From the NCBI GenBank assembly GCA_947460165.1, contig CANHKH010000004.1, positions 1 through 26,738 on the forward strand: a stretch of 26,738 bases of DNA, given 5' to 3'. The notes below the pieces were generated by a model. It was given only the letters and a program-made list of their open reading frames with translations. It did not search any database and was not told the DNA's origin. Positions 1 through 8,021 of the stretch are shown piece after piece. The number at the start of each line of letters is the position of its first letter. Position 1 is the first letter of the stretch. The position numbers were made by a program, and so were the translations under genes. This stretch comes from Comamonadaceae bacterium (GTDB lineage: Bacteria > Pseudomonadota > Gammaproteobacteria > Burkholderiales > Burkholderiaceae_C).

Positions 1-131
1 CCAAGGGCTTGGGCAGCCGCATGAATGCCCGGTTTGCGGCGATTGGCGGGGTGGACTTGGTGCTGCCCGAGCGACTTGCGCCTGCCCGCGCTGCCGAATG
101 GGGTGACACCGATCCAGGTGATTTGCAGTGA
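1..131 (+). CDS. C-terminal end of a FitA-type antitoxin (partial)
   Basis: This open frame enters from the left edge and stops at 129-131. Only the last 42 residues are present. They include the segment GSRMNARFAAIGGVDLVLPE followed by a polar tail ending GDLQ. A conserved RFAxxGGVxLxLP block after the ribbon-helix-helix region is, from memory, typical of FitA-like antitoxins partnered with PIN toxins. The stop overlaps the GTG start of the downstream PIN toxin (GTGA), which is the usual coupling for an antitoxin-toxin pair. The DNA-binding N-terminus lies outside the window, so family assignment rests on the tail and the neighbour. A Phd/YefM-type antitoxin is the main alternative. Confidence 0.7.
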   Translation, partial: KGLGSRMNARFAAIGGVDLVLPERLAPARAAEWGDTDPGDLQ

Positions 132-547
132 TCGTGCTGGACACCCATGTGGTGTCAGAGCTTGTGCGCCCTGCGCCTAACTTGGCAGTGTTGGCCTGGG
201 TGGATGCGCAGCCAGACCAGGATCTGTGGCTGTGCAGCGTGGTGGTGTCTGAACTGCTTTATGGGCTCGCACGCCTGCCCAAGGGCTCGCGCAGGACGCA
301 GCTGACGAAAGCTGTAGAAGCCATGCTCCATGAAGATTTTGCGGGCCGTATCTTGGCCTTTGACTTAGCTGCCGCAGTGATGTATGCAGAACTGGTCGCC
401 GCGCGCGAGCAACTGGGCAAGCCCATGGCCATGGGCGATGCACAAATTGCGGCGACTTGTTTGGCGCACAACGCGCGCTTGGCCACGCGCAACACCCGGC
501 ATTTTGAGGGCTTGGGACTGATGGCGCTGAATCCATGGGAGAGCTGA
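128..547 (+). CDS. vapC: FitB/VapC-family PIN-domain ribonuclease toxin
   Basis: The 139-residue product has the PIN-domain length and layout. An N-terminal MIVLDTHVVSE strand carries Asp5. Glu42 sits in VVSELLYG and Asp104 in MGDAQIAAT, which are the usual metal-binding acidic positions. The C-terminus reads LATRNTRHFEGLGL and ends NPW, as in FitB-like toxins. PIN toxins cleave RNA in a Mg-dependent way and are silenced by the cognate antitoxin. The fourth acidic position, often Asp around TRNxxDF, is His here, so whether a fourth ligand is present is unclear. The GTG start at 128 overlaps the antitoxin stop, and the TGA at 545-547 overlaps the next ATG (547). The toxin is therefore translationally sandwiched between the antitoxin and the helicase. 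The family call is firm; the RNA target is unknown. Confidence 0.88.
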   Translation: MIVLDTHVVSELVRPAPNLAVLAWVDAQPDQDLWLCSVVVSELLYGLARLPKGSRRTQLTKAVEAMLHEDFAGRILAFDLAAAVMYAELVAAREQLGKPMAMGDAQIAATCLAHNARLATRNTRHFEGLGLMALNPWES

Positions 548-2649
548 TGGCGGTGCAGCGCGCCTTTGCCGAGCACCACATGCACACCGTGCTGCACCGC
601 TTGGCGGGGCCAGGTGCAATGCCCCGGGCCGACCAGCTGGACGCGGTGCACGCCGTGCTGCAGCCGGCCTCACGCGTGCTGGTGGTGCAAGCCACGGGCT
701 GGGGCAAGTCGGCGGTGTACTGGGCGGCCACCCACGCCATTCGAAGCACGGGCGCAGGCCCCACGCTGGTGGTCTCGCCGCTCTTGGCGCTGATGCGCGA
801 CCAAGTCAGCGCCGCCGAACGGGCGGGCTTGAAGGCGGCCACCGTCAACTCCACCAACATCGACGATTGGGATGAGGTGTTTGAGCGGCTGGACCAAGAC
901 GCCATAGACGTGCTCTTGGTCTCGCCCGAACGCCTGGGCAACCCGCGCTTTGCGGCGCGCTTGGGTGCTTTGCTGGCCCGGGTGGGCCTGATCGTGATTG
1001 ACGAGGCGCACTGCATCAGCGACTGGGGCTTTGACTTTCGGCCCGACTACCAGCGGCTGGCTCGGGCCCTGCTCACAACCCCCACGGCCAGCGTGCTGGC
1101 CACCACGGCCACGGCCAACCAGCGGGTGACGCAAGACATTGGCAAGCAATTGGGCGCCAGCACCGTGACCTTTCGCGGCACGCTGGCGCGCACCTCGCTG
1201 ACGCTGTCGGTGGTGCCCGGTTTGTCGCCCTTGCAGCGCTACGCCTGGATCGCAGGCGCGCTGGAACAACTCCCAGGCTCGGGCATTGTGTATGTGCTGA
1301 CGGTGGCCGAGGCCGAGCGCTTGACCGCGTTTTTGCGCAGCTGCGGCCACGCCGTTGAGGCCTACACCGGTCAAACTGACGCCGACACCCGCTTGCAGGT
1401 GGAAGAGCGCTTGCGCCACAACCAAGTCAAGGCGGTGGTGGCCACCTCGGCGCTGGGCATGGGCTACGACAAACCCGACTTGGGGTTTTGCGTGCATGTG
1501 GGCTCGCCCGCCACCCCGGTGGCCTATTACCAGCAGGTGGGCCGGGCCGGGCGGGCGGTGGCGCATGCCGAAGGGGTGCTGCTGCCGTCGGATGCCGACG
1601 AGCGCATTTGGGACTACTTTGCCACCGCCTCCATCCCCGATGCGGGCACAGCTGCCAAGGTCTTGCACAGCCTGGGCAGCCATGGGCGCAGCCTGCTCGA
1701 CATTGAAGCTGATACCGGCACCCGACGGGGCCGACTGGAAGCGCTTTTGAAAATCTTGGCCGTGGAAGGCGTGGTCGACAAAGAAGGCACCACCTGGCGC
1801 GCCACGGGTGTGCCCTATGTGCACGACAGCGCCAAATGGACGGCGCTGGCCCAGGTGCGCCAGCAAGAGGCGGCCATCATGCGCCAGTACGCGCACGGCC
1901 AGGGCTGCCTGATGGCCTACCTGCAGACCGCGCTGGACGACCCTGCACCCGCGCCTTGCGGGCGCTGCTCGGTGTGCACAGGCGCCCTGCCTTTTCCAGG
2001 TCTGGCGCCCACACCCGACAAGCTGCTGGCCGCCCGCGACTTTTTGCGTGGCATGGACGTGGAGATCGAGCCGCGCAAACGCTGGCCCGCCGGGGTCTCG
2101 CGCAAGGGGGTCATACGCGGTTTTGACGCCGGGCGGGCCGTGGCTTTTGCCGATGACCCGGGCTGGGTCCATGAGCTGCAGGATTTGCGGCGGCACAGCC
2201 GCAGCGCAGAGGGCGGCTTGGCTGATCAAGCGTTTGGCACAGACGCCAACCCCATCCCCGAGGCCCTGCTGGCCGGGGCCCTGGCCACCTTGGGCCGCTG
2301 GTCCAAAACCTGGCCGGCCCGGCCGGTGTGCGTGGTTCCTCTGCCCGCCCCCCACATGGCCGCCAACGTGCACCTGGCCAGCCACATTGCCCGCAAAGGC
2401 CGCTTGCCCTTGCACGAGGTGTTCAGCTGGCAGGGTGGCTCCATGCCCGACGACACCGCGTCCACCCCCGTGGTGGTCCATCTAGAACAAGCCATCGCCC
2501 TGTTGCCAGACGCGCAGCTTCCTGCTGGGCCCGTGCTTTTGGTCGGCACCGACGCCCGCACCCGCTGGACGGCCACCGTGGCAGCGGCGCTGCTGCAAGA
2601 GCGCGGTGCGGCTCAGGTGCTGCTGCTGGTGCTGCACTTGCAGGCGTGA
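547..2649 (+). CDS. recQ: RecQ-family ATP-dependent DNA helicase with C-terminal PRTase-like domain
   Basis: This is a 3'-5' superfamily 2 helicase; residue numbers here count from an alternative ATG at 535. Walker A is ATGWGKS at 53-59, the DEAH box is at 156-159 in VIDEAHCISDWGFDFRP, motif III is TTATA, and the arginine-finger motif QQVGRAGR is at 333-340. The zinc-binding cysteines follow the RecQ spacing C-x16-C-x2-C-x2-C (458, 475, 478, 481). No HRDC domain is visible. Residues about 595-704 resemble a type I phosphoribosyltransferase fold, ending VLLVGTDARTRWTATVAAALL where family members normally carry a DDxxxTG PRPP loop. ATG 547 overlaps the toxin stop (TGATG); ATG 535 would add four residues. 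The helicase probably acts in DNA repair or recombination. The PRTase assignment is by motif memory only. Confidence 0.87.
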   Translation: MAVQRAFAEHHMHTVLHRLAGPGAMPRADQLDAVHAVLQPASRVLVVQATGWGKSAVYWAATHAIRSTGAGPTLVVSPLLALMRDQVSAAERAGLKAATVNSTNIDDWDEVFERLDQDAIDVLLVSPERLGNPRFAARLGALLARVGLIVIDEAHCISDWGFDFRPDYQRLARALLTTPTASVLATTATANQRVTQDIGKQLGASTVTFRGTLARTSLTLSVVPGLSPLQRYAWIAGALEQLPGSGIVYVLTVAEAERLTAFLRSCGHAVEAYTGQTDADTRLQVEERLRHNQVKAVVATSALGMGYDKPDLGFCVHVGSPATPVAYYQQVGRAGRAVAHAEGVLLPSDADERIWDYFATASIPDAGTAAKVLHSLGSHGRSLLDIEADTGTRRGRLEALLKILAVEGVVDKEGTTWRATGVPYVHDSAKWTALAQVRQQEAAIMRQYAHGQGCLMAYLQTALDDPAPAPCGRCSVCTGALPFPGLAPTPDKLLAARDFLRGMDVEIEPRKRWPAGVSRKGVIRGFDAGRAVAFADDPGWVHELQDLRRHSRSAEGGLADQAFGTDANPIPEALLAGALATLGRWSKTWPARPVCVVPLPAPHMAANVHLASHIARKGRLPLHEVFSWQGGSMPDDTASTPVVVHLEQAIALLPDAQLPAGPVLLVGTDARTRWTATVAAALLQERGAAQVLLLVLHLQA

Positions 2650-2704
2650 GCATGGGCCTGCAACTGAAGTCCAGCGACAGCCTGCACGCTTGAACGCCAC
2701 CTGT

Positions 2705-2724
2705 GCAGCGGCAAAAGCCGCTGC
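2705..2724. terminator. Perfect 8-bp stem-loop 3' of recQ, possible terminator
   Basis: GCAGCGGC (2705-2712), an AAAA loop and GCCGCTGC (2717-2724) form a perfect hairpin 55 nt after the recQ stop. No T-run follows on the + strand (GGTGTTTGC), so it is not a textbook intrinsic terminator. It could be a pause, an RNA-stabilising hairpin or a Rho-assisted end. Confidence 0.45.
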
Positions 2725-2774
2725 GGTGTTTGCAGGGGCTCTGTTTATCCGTATTTGTATTTGTATGTGTAGAG

Positions 2775-2848
2775 CTTGCCTGCAAGTCAATCGTGGCAGG
2801 CCACGGTCCACCCCTCACGCGAAAACTCGCCGGCAGGCCGGCTCCTAC
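2775..2848. repeat. REP-like cluster of short hairpins
   Basis: The 321-bp gap 2650-2970 holds no gene. It contains three short inverted repeats with dinucleotide loops in a row: CTTGC-CT-GCAAG (2775-2786), CGTGGC-AG-GCCACG (2792-2805) and GCCGGC-AG-GCCGGC (2829-2842). The last one reads TCGCCGGCAGGCCGGCTCCT and then ACA, up to 2848. This closely matches the well-known proteobacterial (Pseudomonas-type) REP consensus with its TCCTACA foot. A small TATTTG direct repeat lies at about 2752-2765. No REP-associated transposase is in the window. The third hairpin is a confident REP resemblance; the other two may be coincidental or diverged units. Confidence 0.6.
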
Positions 2849-2970
2849 AAACAGCCGTGTGTTGAAAAATTCAGACCCCGCCTGACACGCGCTGGAGCAC
2901 ATGCACCACAAACCCACAGACAGGCGCGCTGCACAGTCAAGGTTTTGGTTTTGCCGCACAGGACACACCC

Positions 2971-3411
2971 ATGTTCAAGCACATTCTCTTGGCCAGCGAC
3001 GGCTCAGAAGCCTCGCGCCATGCCGCGCTCATGGCCGTGCAACTGGCTCAGGCGCATGGGGCCAGTCTGACGGCCTTGTTCGTGGTGGACCCCTACCCTT
3101 ACCTGGGTCTGGGACAAACCAACCCCTTGGGCTTTCAAGCCTATATGGCCCAAGCGCAAGCGCATGCGGCCCAAGTGCACGCGGACATGGAGGCCTTGTG
3201 CCGCAGCCAAGCACCCGGGCTGAACCTGCAGCTGCGCCTGGCCGAAGATGTGGCGCCCGCTGACGGGATTGTGCAAACCGCCCAGGCCCAAGGGGCAGAC
3301 CTCATCGTGATCGGCTCCCACGGCCGCAGCGGACTGGCCCGCCTGATGCTGGGCAGTGTGGCCAACAAGGTGGTGGCGCTGTCGCTGGTGCCGGTGCTGG
3401 TGACGCGCTGA
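2971..3411 (+). CDS. Universal stress protein, UspA family
   Basis: The 146-residue cytosolic protein has the Rossmann-like Usp fold. It opens with FKHILLASDGS, in which the Asp contacts adenine in ATP-binding members. It ends with the ATP-binding signature G-2x-G-9x-G-S: G115 and G118 in IGSHGRSG, then G128-S129 in LMLGS, and the C-terminal strand VPVLVTR. These residues predict an ATP-binding Usp. Such proteins are induced by stress, stationary phase or hypoxia and often form dimers; the particular role here cannot be read. An AGGA Shine-Dalgarno at 2960-2963 lies 7 nt before ATG 2971 and fixes the start. The gene is monocistronic and convergent with the next gene, 15 bp apart. Confidence 0.93.
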   Translation: MFKHILLASDGSEASRHAALMAVQLAQAHGASLTALFVVDPYPYLGLGQTNPLGFQAYMAQAQAHAAQVHADMEALCRSQAPGLNLQLRLAEDVAPADGIVQTAQAQGADLIVIGSHGRSGLARLMLGSVANKVVALSLVPVLVTR

Positions 3412-3426
3412 AAGCAAAGCTTGGCC

Positions 3427-5358
3427 TTACAGCCGCCCCGCCTTCAAGGCCCCAGTCTTGAACGCCCGCGCCGCGCTTTGGTAGTAAGCCACCGCCTCAT
3501 CGCGCAGCACGGCATCCACCTCCACCGGGCTGGACTGGCCTTGGGCGTCGACGGCAAAAGTCTCCACGCGGCGTTTGGGGCCCAGCACCACCAATCGGTC
3601 TTCGGTGAGGTAGCCCAGCTCTTGGTAATTGCTGATGAAGGCCCTGCGCTTGAAGTTGGGCCCCTGCTTGAACACCGAGGTGCCGAAAAAGCCTTCTTCA
3701 TGTCCTGCGCCCAACACATCAAGAATGGTGGGCGGCACGTCAATTTGGCTGACCAATTGATCGTAGCGTCCGGGCTTGAGCAGCGCTGGCGCATACATCA
3801 ACATGGGAATGTGATAGCCGGGCACGGGCAGCTTGGTTTTGCCTGCGGCCGACGCGCAATGGTCGGCCACGATCACAAACAGGGTGTCGCGAAACCAGGG
3901 CTTGGTTTTGGCTTGGTCAATAAAGTGGCCAATCGAAAAGTCGGTGTATTTGACCCCGCCCTCGCGACCACCGGGAGACGCAATGTCAATGCGACCCGCT
4001 GGGTAGGTGTAGGGCCTGTGGTTGCTGGTGGTCATGACATGGGCAAAAAAGCGCGAGCCCTGGGCGTGCTGCTGGTCCAAATGGGTGATGACATGGTCAA
4101 ACAAAAATTCATCTCCCACGCCCCACACGTTTTCAAAGCCGATGGTCGACTTTGGAATGTCCGTGCGGTCCACCACGCGGTATGAATTGCCCGCAAAGTA
4201 AGCATTCATGTTGTCAAAGTAACCGTAACCGCCATAAAAGAAAAAGGGTTGTACGCCCTGCGGTTTCAAGATTTCGCCCAGCGTGGCCAGGTGCTCGTTG
4301 TCGGGCCGGCGCACAATGGACTGGCCAGGAACAGGGGGTGTGCCCAGGGAGGTTGCTTCAAGCCCGCGCACGGTGCGGGTGCCGGTGGCGTAGAGCCGGG
4401 TGAACAGCAGGCCGTCTTTGGCCAACTCGTCCATGCGGGGGGTGAGCTGGCGCTTGTCGCCCAGACTGCCCATGAACTGGGCCGACAAGCTCTCCACCGT
4501 GATCAGCACCACATGGCGCGGTGCATGGGCCATGGGGCTGAGGCGGGGCTCAGTCTGGCGCGCAAGCACCCCGGGCGCAGCCTGCTGGGCCTGGGCTTGC
4601 ACACCGAGCTTGGCCAGCACAGCCTTGGCTTGTGCTTCAGGCAAGTTGGCGTAAAACCGCTCGTAATCCAACTCGTTGCGCCTGAGCGCTGCGCCAAAGG
4701 TCATGAGCCCATTGCCTGACAGCTCGTTGGCATAGGCATTGCCTGAAAACTCCATGACGTCCAGGTCGGCCAGTTTCCAAGAGGCGGCGGGCAACAACAG
4801 CGCAGCGGCCAGCCAAGCCAGGCGCAGACGACCGCGGGGGGCCGTCTCAGGCGCTGCAGCCAGGCTGCCGCGCAAGGTCCAGGTCAGCGCCAAGGCCAAG
4901 CCAGCCACGCCCGCCAGCAGCCAGCCGACCGGGTACGACTCCCGCACATTGCCAATGACCTCTTGCGTGTAAATGAGGTAGTCCACCGCAATGAAATTCA
5001 GGCGGGTAGAGAACTCCAGCCAAAAGGTAAATTCTGAAAGCGCCAGAAAAAGCAGGACCGAGGCATTGAGCCAAAAAAACAAAGGCCTCAGCCATGGACT
5101 CAGGCGGGTGCCTCGCCAAGGTGCAGGCACCAATGCAGCCCATGCCAAGCTTGGGGCAAGCAGCCAGGCCAGCACCAGAAGGTCGAGCAGCAAGCCCCGA
5201 CCAAACAAGCCCGGCCACAGCCCGACAGGCACCGAGGACAGCCCCGACATGAACAACAAGCCCAGCCGGGTGAGGCTGGACAACACCAAAAACAAAGCCG
5301 CGTGATGAAAGAAAGGCAGGTGGCGAATGCCTCTTGCCCAGACAGAATACTTGGCCAT
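3427..5358 (-). CDS. LTA synthase family membrane sulfatase/phosphoglycerol transferase
   Basis: The 643-residue protein has about five hydrophobic segments in its first 200 residues, a linker, then an alkaline-phosphatase-superfamily catalytic domain facing the periplasm. Visible active-site features are the metal-binding Glu in VVLITVESLS, the likely Thr nucleophile in TGTRTVRGLEA, and the Asp-His pair in VIVADHCAS. In Gram-negatives, relatives modify osmoregulated periplasmic glucans or other envelope polymers with phosphoglycerol, or hydrolyse lipid-linked phosphodiesters; lipoteichoic acid itself is not expected. An upstream in-frame ATG at 5382 exists. I prefer ATG 5358 because GGAG (plus-strand 5365-5368) sits 6 nt upstream of it. 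The gene lies 136 nt after the aminotransferase on the same strand. The substrate is unknown. Confidence 0.88.
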   Translation of the reverse strand: MAKYSVWARGIRHLPFFHHAALFLVLSSLTRLGLLFMSGLSSVPVGLWPGLFGRGLLLDLLVLAWLLAPSLAWAALVPAPWRGTRLSPWLRPLFFWLNASVLLFLALSEFTFWLEFSTRLNFIAVDYLIYTQEVIGNVRESYPVGWLLAGVAGLALALTWTLRGSLAAAPETAPRGRLRLAWLAAALLLPAASWKLADLDVMEFSGNAYANELSGNGLMTFGAALRRNELDYERFYANLPEAQAKAVLAKLGVQAQAQQAAPGVLARQTEPRLSPMAHAPRHVVLITVESLSAQFMGSLGDKRQLTPRMDELAKDGLLFTRLYATGTRTVRGLEATSLGTPPVPGQSIVRRPDNEHLATLGEILKPQGVQPFFFYGGYGYFDNMNAYFAGNSYRVVDRTDIPKSTIGFENVWGVGDEFLFDHVITHLDQQHAQGSRFFAHVMTTSNHRPYTYPAGRIDIASPGGREGGVKYTDFSIGHFIDQAKTKPWFRDTLFVIVADHCASAAGKTKLPVPGYHIPMLMYAPALLKPGRYDQLVSQIDVPPTILDVLGAGHEEGFFGTSVFKQGPNFKRRAFISNYQELGYLTEDRLVVLGPKRRVETFAVDAQGQSSPVEVDAVLRDEAVAYYQSAARAFKTGALKAGRL

Positions 5359-5391
5359 GGAATGCTCCGACAAAGGGGACAAAGGCTGCCC

Positions 5392-5413
5392 GTCACCTCA
5401 GGATGGAGGTGGC
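5392..5413 (-). other. Hairpin in the 5' leader of the LTA-synthase-like gene
   Basis: CACCTC (5394-5399) and GAGGTG (5406-5411) form a perfect 6-bp stem around a 6-nt loop. One G-T wobble and one G-C pair extend it to 8 bp. It lies about 33 nt upstream of the chosen ATG in the aminotransferase-to-synthase gap. No T-run follows. The role is unknown and it may be chance. Confidence 0.3.
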
Positions 5414-5494
5414 TGACGGCCAGGGATGGCGTGCACGCACGGTGTTGCTGTCAAGAATGCAGCGCGGGCCGCCACGTGCGGCAGGGCCGGGGGA

Positions 5495-6721
5495 TCAGCC
5501 CAGCGCGCAGGCCAGGCGCTTGACGCCTTGCTCAATCTTGCCCACATCGGCAGTGGCAAAGCTCAGGCGGAAGGTGGAGGTGTCGGGGTTTTCAGCATAA
5601 AAAGGCGCTCCCGGCACAAACGCCACACCCTGCTCAATGGCCCGCTTGGCAAAAGCGCCCGCATCGCACGAGCGGCCGCCCGATCCTGAGAGCTTAGCCC
5701 AAAAGAAGAGGCCGCCTTGGGGCTGGGTAAAACTCACCGCCTCGCCCAACTCGCGCTCCAGCGCCTGGCCCATGGCCTGGGCACGTTCGGCATACACGCG
5801 GCGCACCTGCGCCAAGGTGGCGGGCATGCGGCCAGCCTGCAGGTAGCGCGCGGCCGTGGCCTGGGCAAAGGTGCTGGTGTGCGCATCGCTGAACTGCTTG
5901 CACATGGTGGCGCGGGCCAGCAACTCGGGGTGGGCGGCCAGCCAGCCCACGCGCAGGCCCGGGCTGAGCACCTTGGAGAGGCTGCCGCAGTAAGCCAGCC
6001 AGTCGCGGCTGCCGGGCACCTGCTCGGACAAAGCCAGCAGGCTGGGAGGCGGGGGCGCACCAAAGTACAGGTCGCCGTAGGGGTCGTCTTCGACCACCAG
6101 CACTTGGTGGCGCACGGCCAGCTCCAGCACTTTGAGGCGGCGCTCCAAGCTGAGCAAGCCGCCACTGGGGTTGCCAAAGGTGGGGATGAGGTAAATCATT
6201 TTGGGCCGGTGCTGCACGATCAGCTGCTCGAGCAGGTCCACCTGAACACCGTGCTCGTCCACAGGGGCGCTCACCAATTGCGCGCCATAGAGCCTGAAGC
6301 ACTGGATGGTGGCCAAAAAGGTCGGGCCCTCCACAATGACCTTGTCGCCCTCGTCCAGCATGACCTTGGCCAGCAGGTCCAGCGCCTGCTGGCTGCCGGT
6401 GGTGACGATCAAGCCCTCGGGTGCGCAGGCCATGCCCTTGCTGGCCATGAATTCAGCGATGCCGCTGCGCAAGGGGCCATAGCCCTCGGTGGCGCCGTAC
6501 TGCAAAGCCGCGCCCGCCTCGTGGGTGAGCGCTTCACTCACCGCGCTTTGCAGGCCCGCCACGTCAAACATGGCGCTGTCCGGAAAGCCGCCGGCAAAAC
6601 TGATGATGCCCGGCTTGCCCAGCAGCTTGAACAGCTCGCGGATGGCGGAGGTTTCGACGTTTTGGAGGCGTTGGGCAAACTCAATGGGCATGGTGCGGTG
6701 CTTGAAAAATTGAGCCGCCAT
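5495..6721 (-). CDS. PLP-dependent aminotransferase, class I/II (MocR/LysN-like fold)
   Basis: The 408-residue protein is a fold-type I aminotransferase. Recognisable elements are ISFAGGFPD near 40-48, TTGSQQALDLLAK at 107-119 (phosphate-cup region), PTFGNPSG at 180-187 with the conserved Asn184, EDDPYGDLYF at 211-220, and the PLP lysine Lys250 in GSLSKVLSPGLRVGW. The substrate-binding Arg is in FRLSFA near the C-terminus. Relatives act on 2-aminoadipate, valine/pyruvate or aromatic amino acids with 2-oxoglutarate; the exact substrate cannot be read. No GntR domain precedes it, so it is the enzyme rather than a MocR regulator. Start choice is weak: neither ATG 6721 nor the in-frame ATG 6691 (MPIEFAQRL) has a clear Shine-Dalgarno. 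Confidence 0.9.
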   Translation of the reverse strand: MAAQFFKHRTMPIEFAQRLQNVETSAIRELFKLLGKPGIISFAGGFPDSAMFDVAGLQSAVSEALTHEAGAALQYGATEGYGPLRSGIAEFMASKGMACAPEGLIVTTGSQQALDLLAKVMLDEGDKVIVEGPTFLATIQCFRLYGAQLVSAPVDEHGVQVDLLEQLIVQHRPKMIYLIPTFGNPSGGLLSLERRLKVLELAVRHQVLVVEDDPYGDLYFGAPPPPSLLALSEQVPGSRDWLAYCGSLSKVLSPGLRVGWLAAHPELLARATMCKQFSDAHTSTFAQATAARYLQAGRMPATLAQVRRVYAERAQAMGQALERELGEAVSFTQPQGGLFFWAKLSGSGGRSCDAGAFAKRAIEQGVAFVPGAPFYAENPDTSTFRLSFATADVGKIEQGVKRLACALG

Positions 6722-6804
6722 GTTAGCGCCAGTGCTGGAAGCACGCGCAAACCGGCTGTTCAGAGGGCATGGCCCTGTGTCGAGGCTGCAAACCTACAAG
6801 CGGC

Positions 6805-7194
6805 TCAATCCGACTGCGAATTCAACCAGTCCTGCGCGTTCACCCGCTCGACAGCCGCCAAGTAACTGTCATTGAGCGAGCCCGTCTCGGAATTGGAGGG
6901 AAATTTCATTTTTTCGAACAACTGCATGGCGAACACCCAACTCAGGGCATGAATGGCGTCGTGGCGGTCCAGGCCCTGCGCCATCAGCCTGTCCATGGCG
7001 CGCACCACCGCGTCTTCGCCCTCGGCCAATTGGTTTTCAATCATGGCGTGCATGCCGGCGTGCATCTGGAGATTGGGCAGGCGGATGCGATACTTTTTGT
7101 GAAATGCCTTCACCATGTCAATGCGCTCATCTTCGTCCAAAAGCAGCCAATATTCCGGGTCAGGGGCAACAAGGGGGTTGTAGCTGGCGCTCAT
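6805..7194 (-). CDS. Small conserved hypothetical protein
   Basis: The 129-residue protein has no signal peptide or membrane segment. It begins MSASYNPLVAPDPEYWLLLD. Acidic, helical stretches follow, with a His-rich central patch (LQMHAGMHAMIENQLAEG) and a LMAQGLDRHDAIHALSWV helix. I recall similar betaproteobacterial hypotheticals and a loose likeness to DUF1841-type proteins, but I do not recognise a function. The start is set by AGGAG 9 nt upstream of ATG 7194; a TTG at 7200 would place that Shine-Dalgarno too close (3 nt). It is transcribed divergently from endonuclease III and lies 83 nt upstream of the aminotransferase on the same strand, so it may be co-transcribed with it. Confidence 0.72.
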   Translation of the reverse strand: MSASYNPLVAPDPEYWLLLDEDERIDMVKAFHKKYRIRLPNLQMHAGMHAMIENQLAEGEDAVVRAMDRLMAQGLDRHDAIHALSWVFAMQLFEKMKFPSNSETGSLNDSYLAAVERVNAQDWLNSQSD

Positions 7195-7356
7195 GGGCAA
7201 CTGCTCCTGAAAATGTGGACAAAAGATGAAAGCGTCATGTTAGTAAATAGCACAGCCCTGCACCAGCAGGCCAGCGCCCACAGCCCCAAAATCCATGCAC
7301 ACCGCACAAGGCCTGCGCCCCACGGCAGGCAGCGCCTGCGCCTTAAACTGCCGCCC

Positions 7357-7989
7357 ATGAAACGAGATGCCATTGCCCCCTTTTTTGCCACTTTGCACGC
7401 GGCCAACCCGCTGCCCGTGACCGAGCTGGAATACACCAGCGTGTTCGAGCTGCTGGCGGCGGTGCTGCTGTCGGCGCAGGCCACCGATGTGAGCGTGAAC
7501 AAGGCCACGCGCCGGCTCTTTCCGGTGGCCAACACGCCGCAAACCATCTTGGCGCTGGGCTTGGAGCGCCTAGAAGGCCATCTCAAAACCATAGGCCTGT
7601 ACCGCAACAAGGCCAAAAACCTGCTGCAAACCTGCCAAATCTTGGTGGACCAGCACGCAGGCCAAGTGCCGCGCACCCGCGAGGCGCTGCAGGCCCTGCC
7701 CGGCGTAGGCCGCAAAACCGCCAACGTGGTGCTGAACTCGGCCTACGGCGAGGCCGTGATGGCGGTGGACACGCATATTTTCAGGGTGAGCAACCGCACC
7801 GGCTTGGCCCCTGGCAAGAACGTGGACGAGGTCGAAGCTCGCCTCATGAAGCGCGTGCCCGCCGAGTACCTGGTCAACGCCCACCACTGGCTGATTCTGC
7901 ACGGCCGCTATGTGTGCCAAGCGCGCCAGCCGCTGTGTGGGCAGTGCGGGGTGCGTCAGTGGTGCGGTTTCAAGGCCAAGACGGCTTGA
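7357..7989 (+). CDS. nth: Endonuclease III, DNA glycosylase/AP lyase
   Basis: The 210-residue base-excision repair enzyme removes oxidised pyrimidines and cleaves at abasic sites by beta-elimination. The helix-hairpin-helix LPGVGRKTANVVL carries catalytic Lys120, and AVDTHIFRVSNR carries Asp138, both at the same numbers as in the E. coli enzyme. The [4Fe-4S] ligands are Cys187, 194, 197 and 203 in the canonical C-x6-C-x2-C-x5-C pattern. QATDVSVNKAT near 41-51 is also typical. ATG 7357 gives the standard family N-terminus. Much earlier in-frame starts exist but would add unrelated sequence. No clear Shine-Dalgarno precedes 7357. The gene is divergent from the small hypothetical gene across about 160 bp. 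Confidence 0.97.
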   Translation: MKRDAIAPFFATLHAANPLPVTELEYTSVFELLAAVLLSAQATDVSVNKATRRLFPVANTPQTILALGLERLEGHLKTIGLYRNKAKNLLQTCQILVDQHAGQVPRTREALQALPGVGRKTANVVLNSAYGEAVMAVDTHIFRVSNRTGLAPGKNVDEVEARLMKRVPAEYLVNAHHWLILHGRYVCQARQPLCGQCGVRQWCGFKAKTA

Positions 7990-8021
7990 GCGACCACCTG
8001 ACCCCTCAGAGGCCTGGCGCG

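Noticed and set aside
670..2481. Long - strand open frame (about 600 codons) opposite recQ
   Set aside because: It is antisense to a complete helicase with all motifs. It is rich in Gly/His/Gln/Arg as expected from reverse-frame GC-rich DNA, and has no domain or Shine-Dalgarno.
5717..6865. 382-codon + strand open frame
   Set aside because: It lies opposite the aminotransferase, whose PLP lysine and other motifs are intact.
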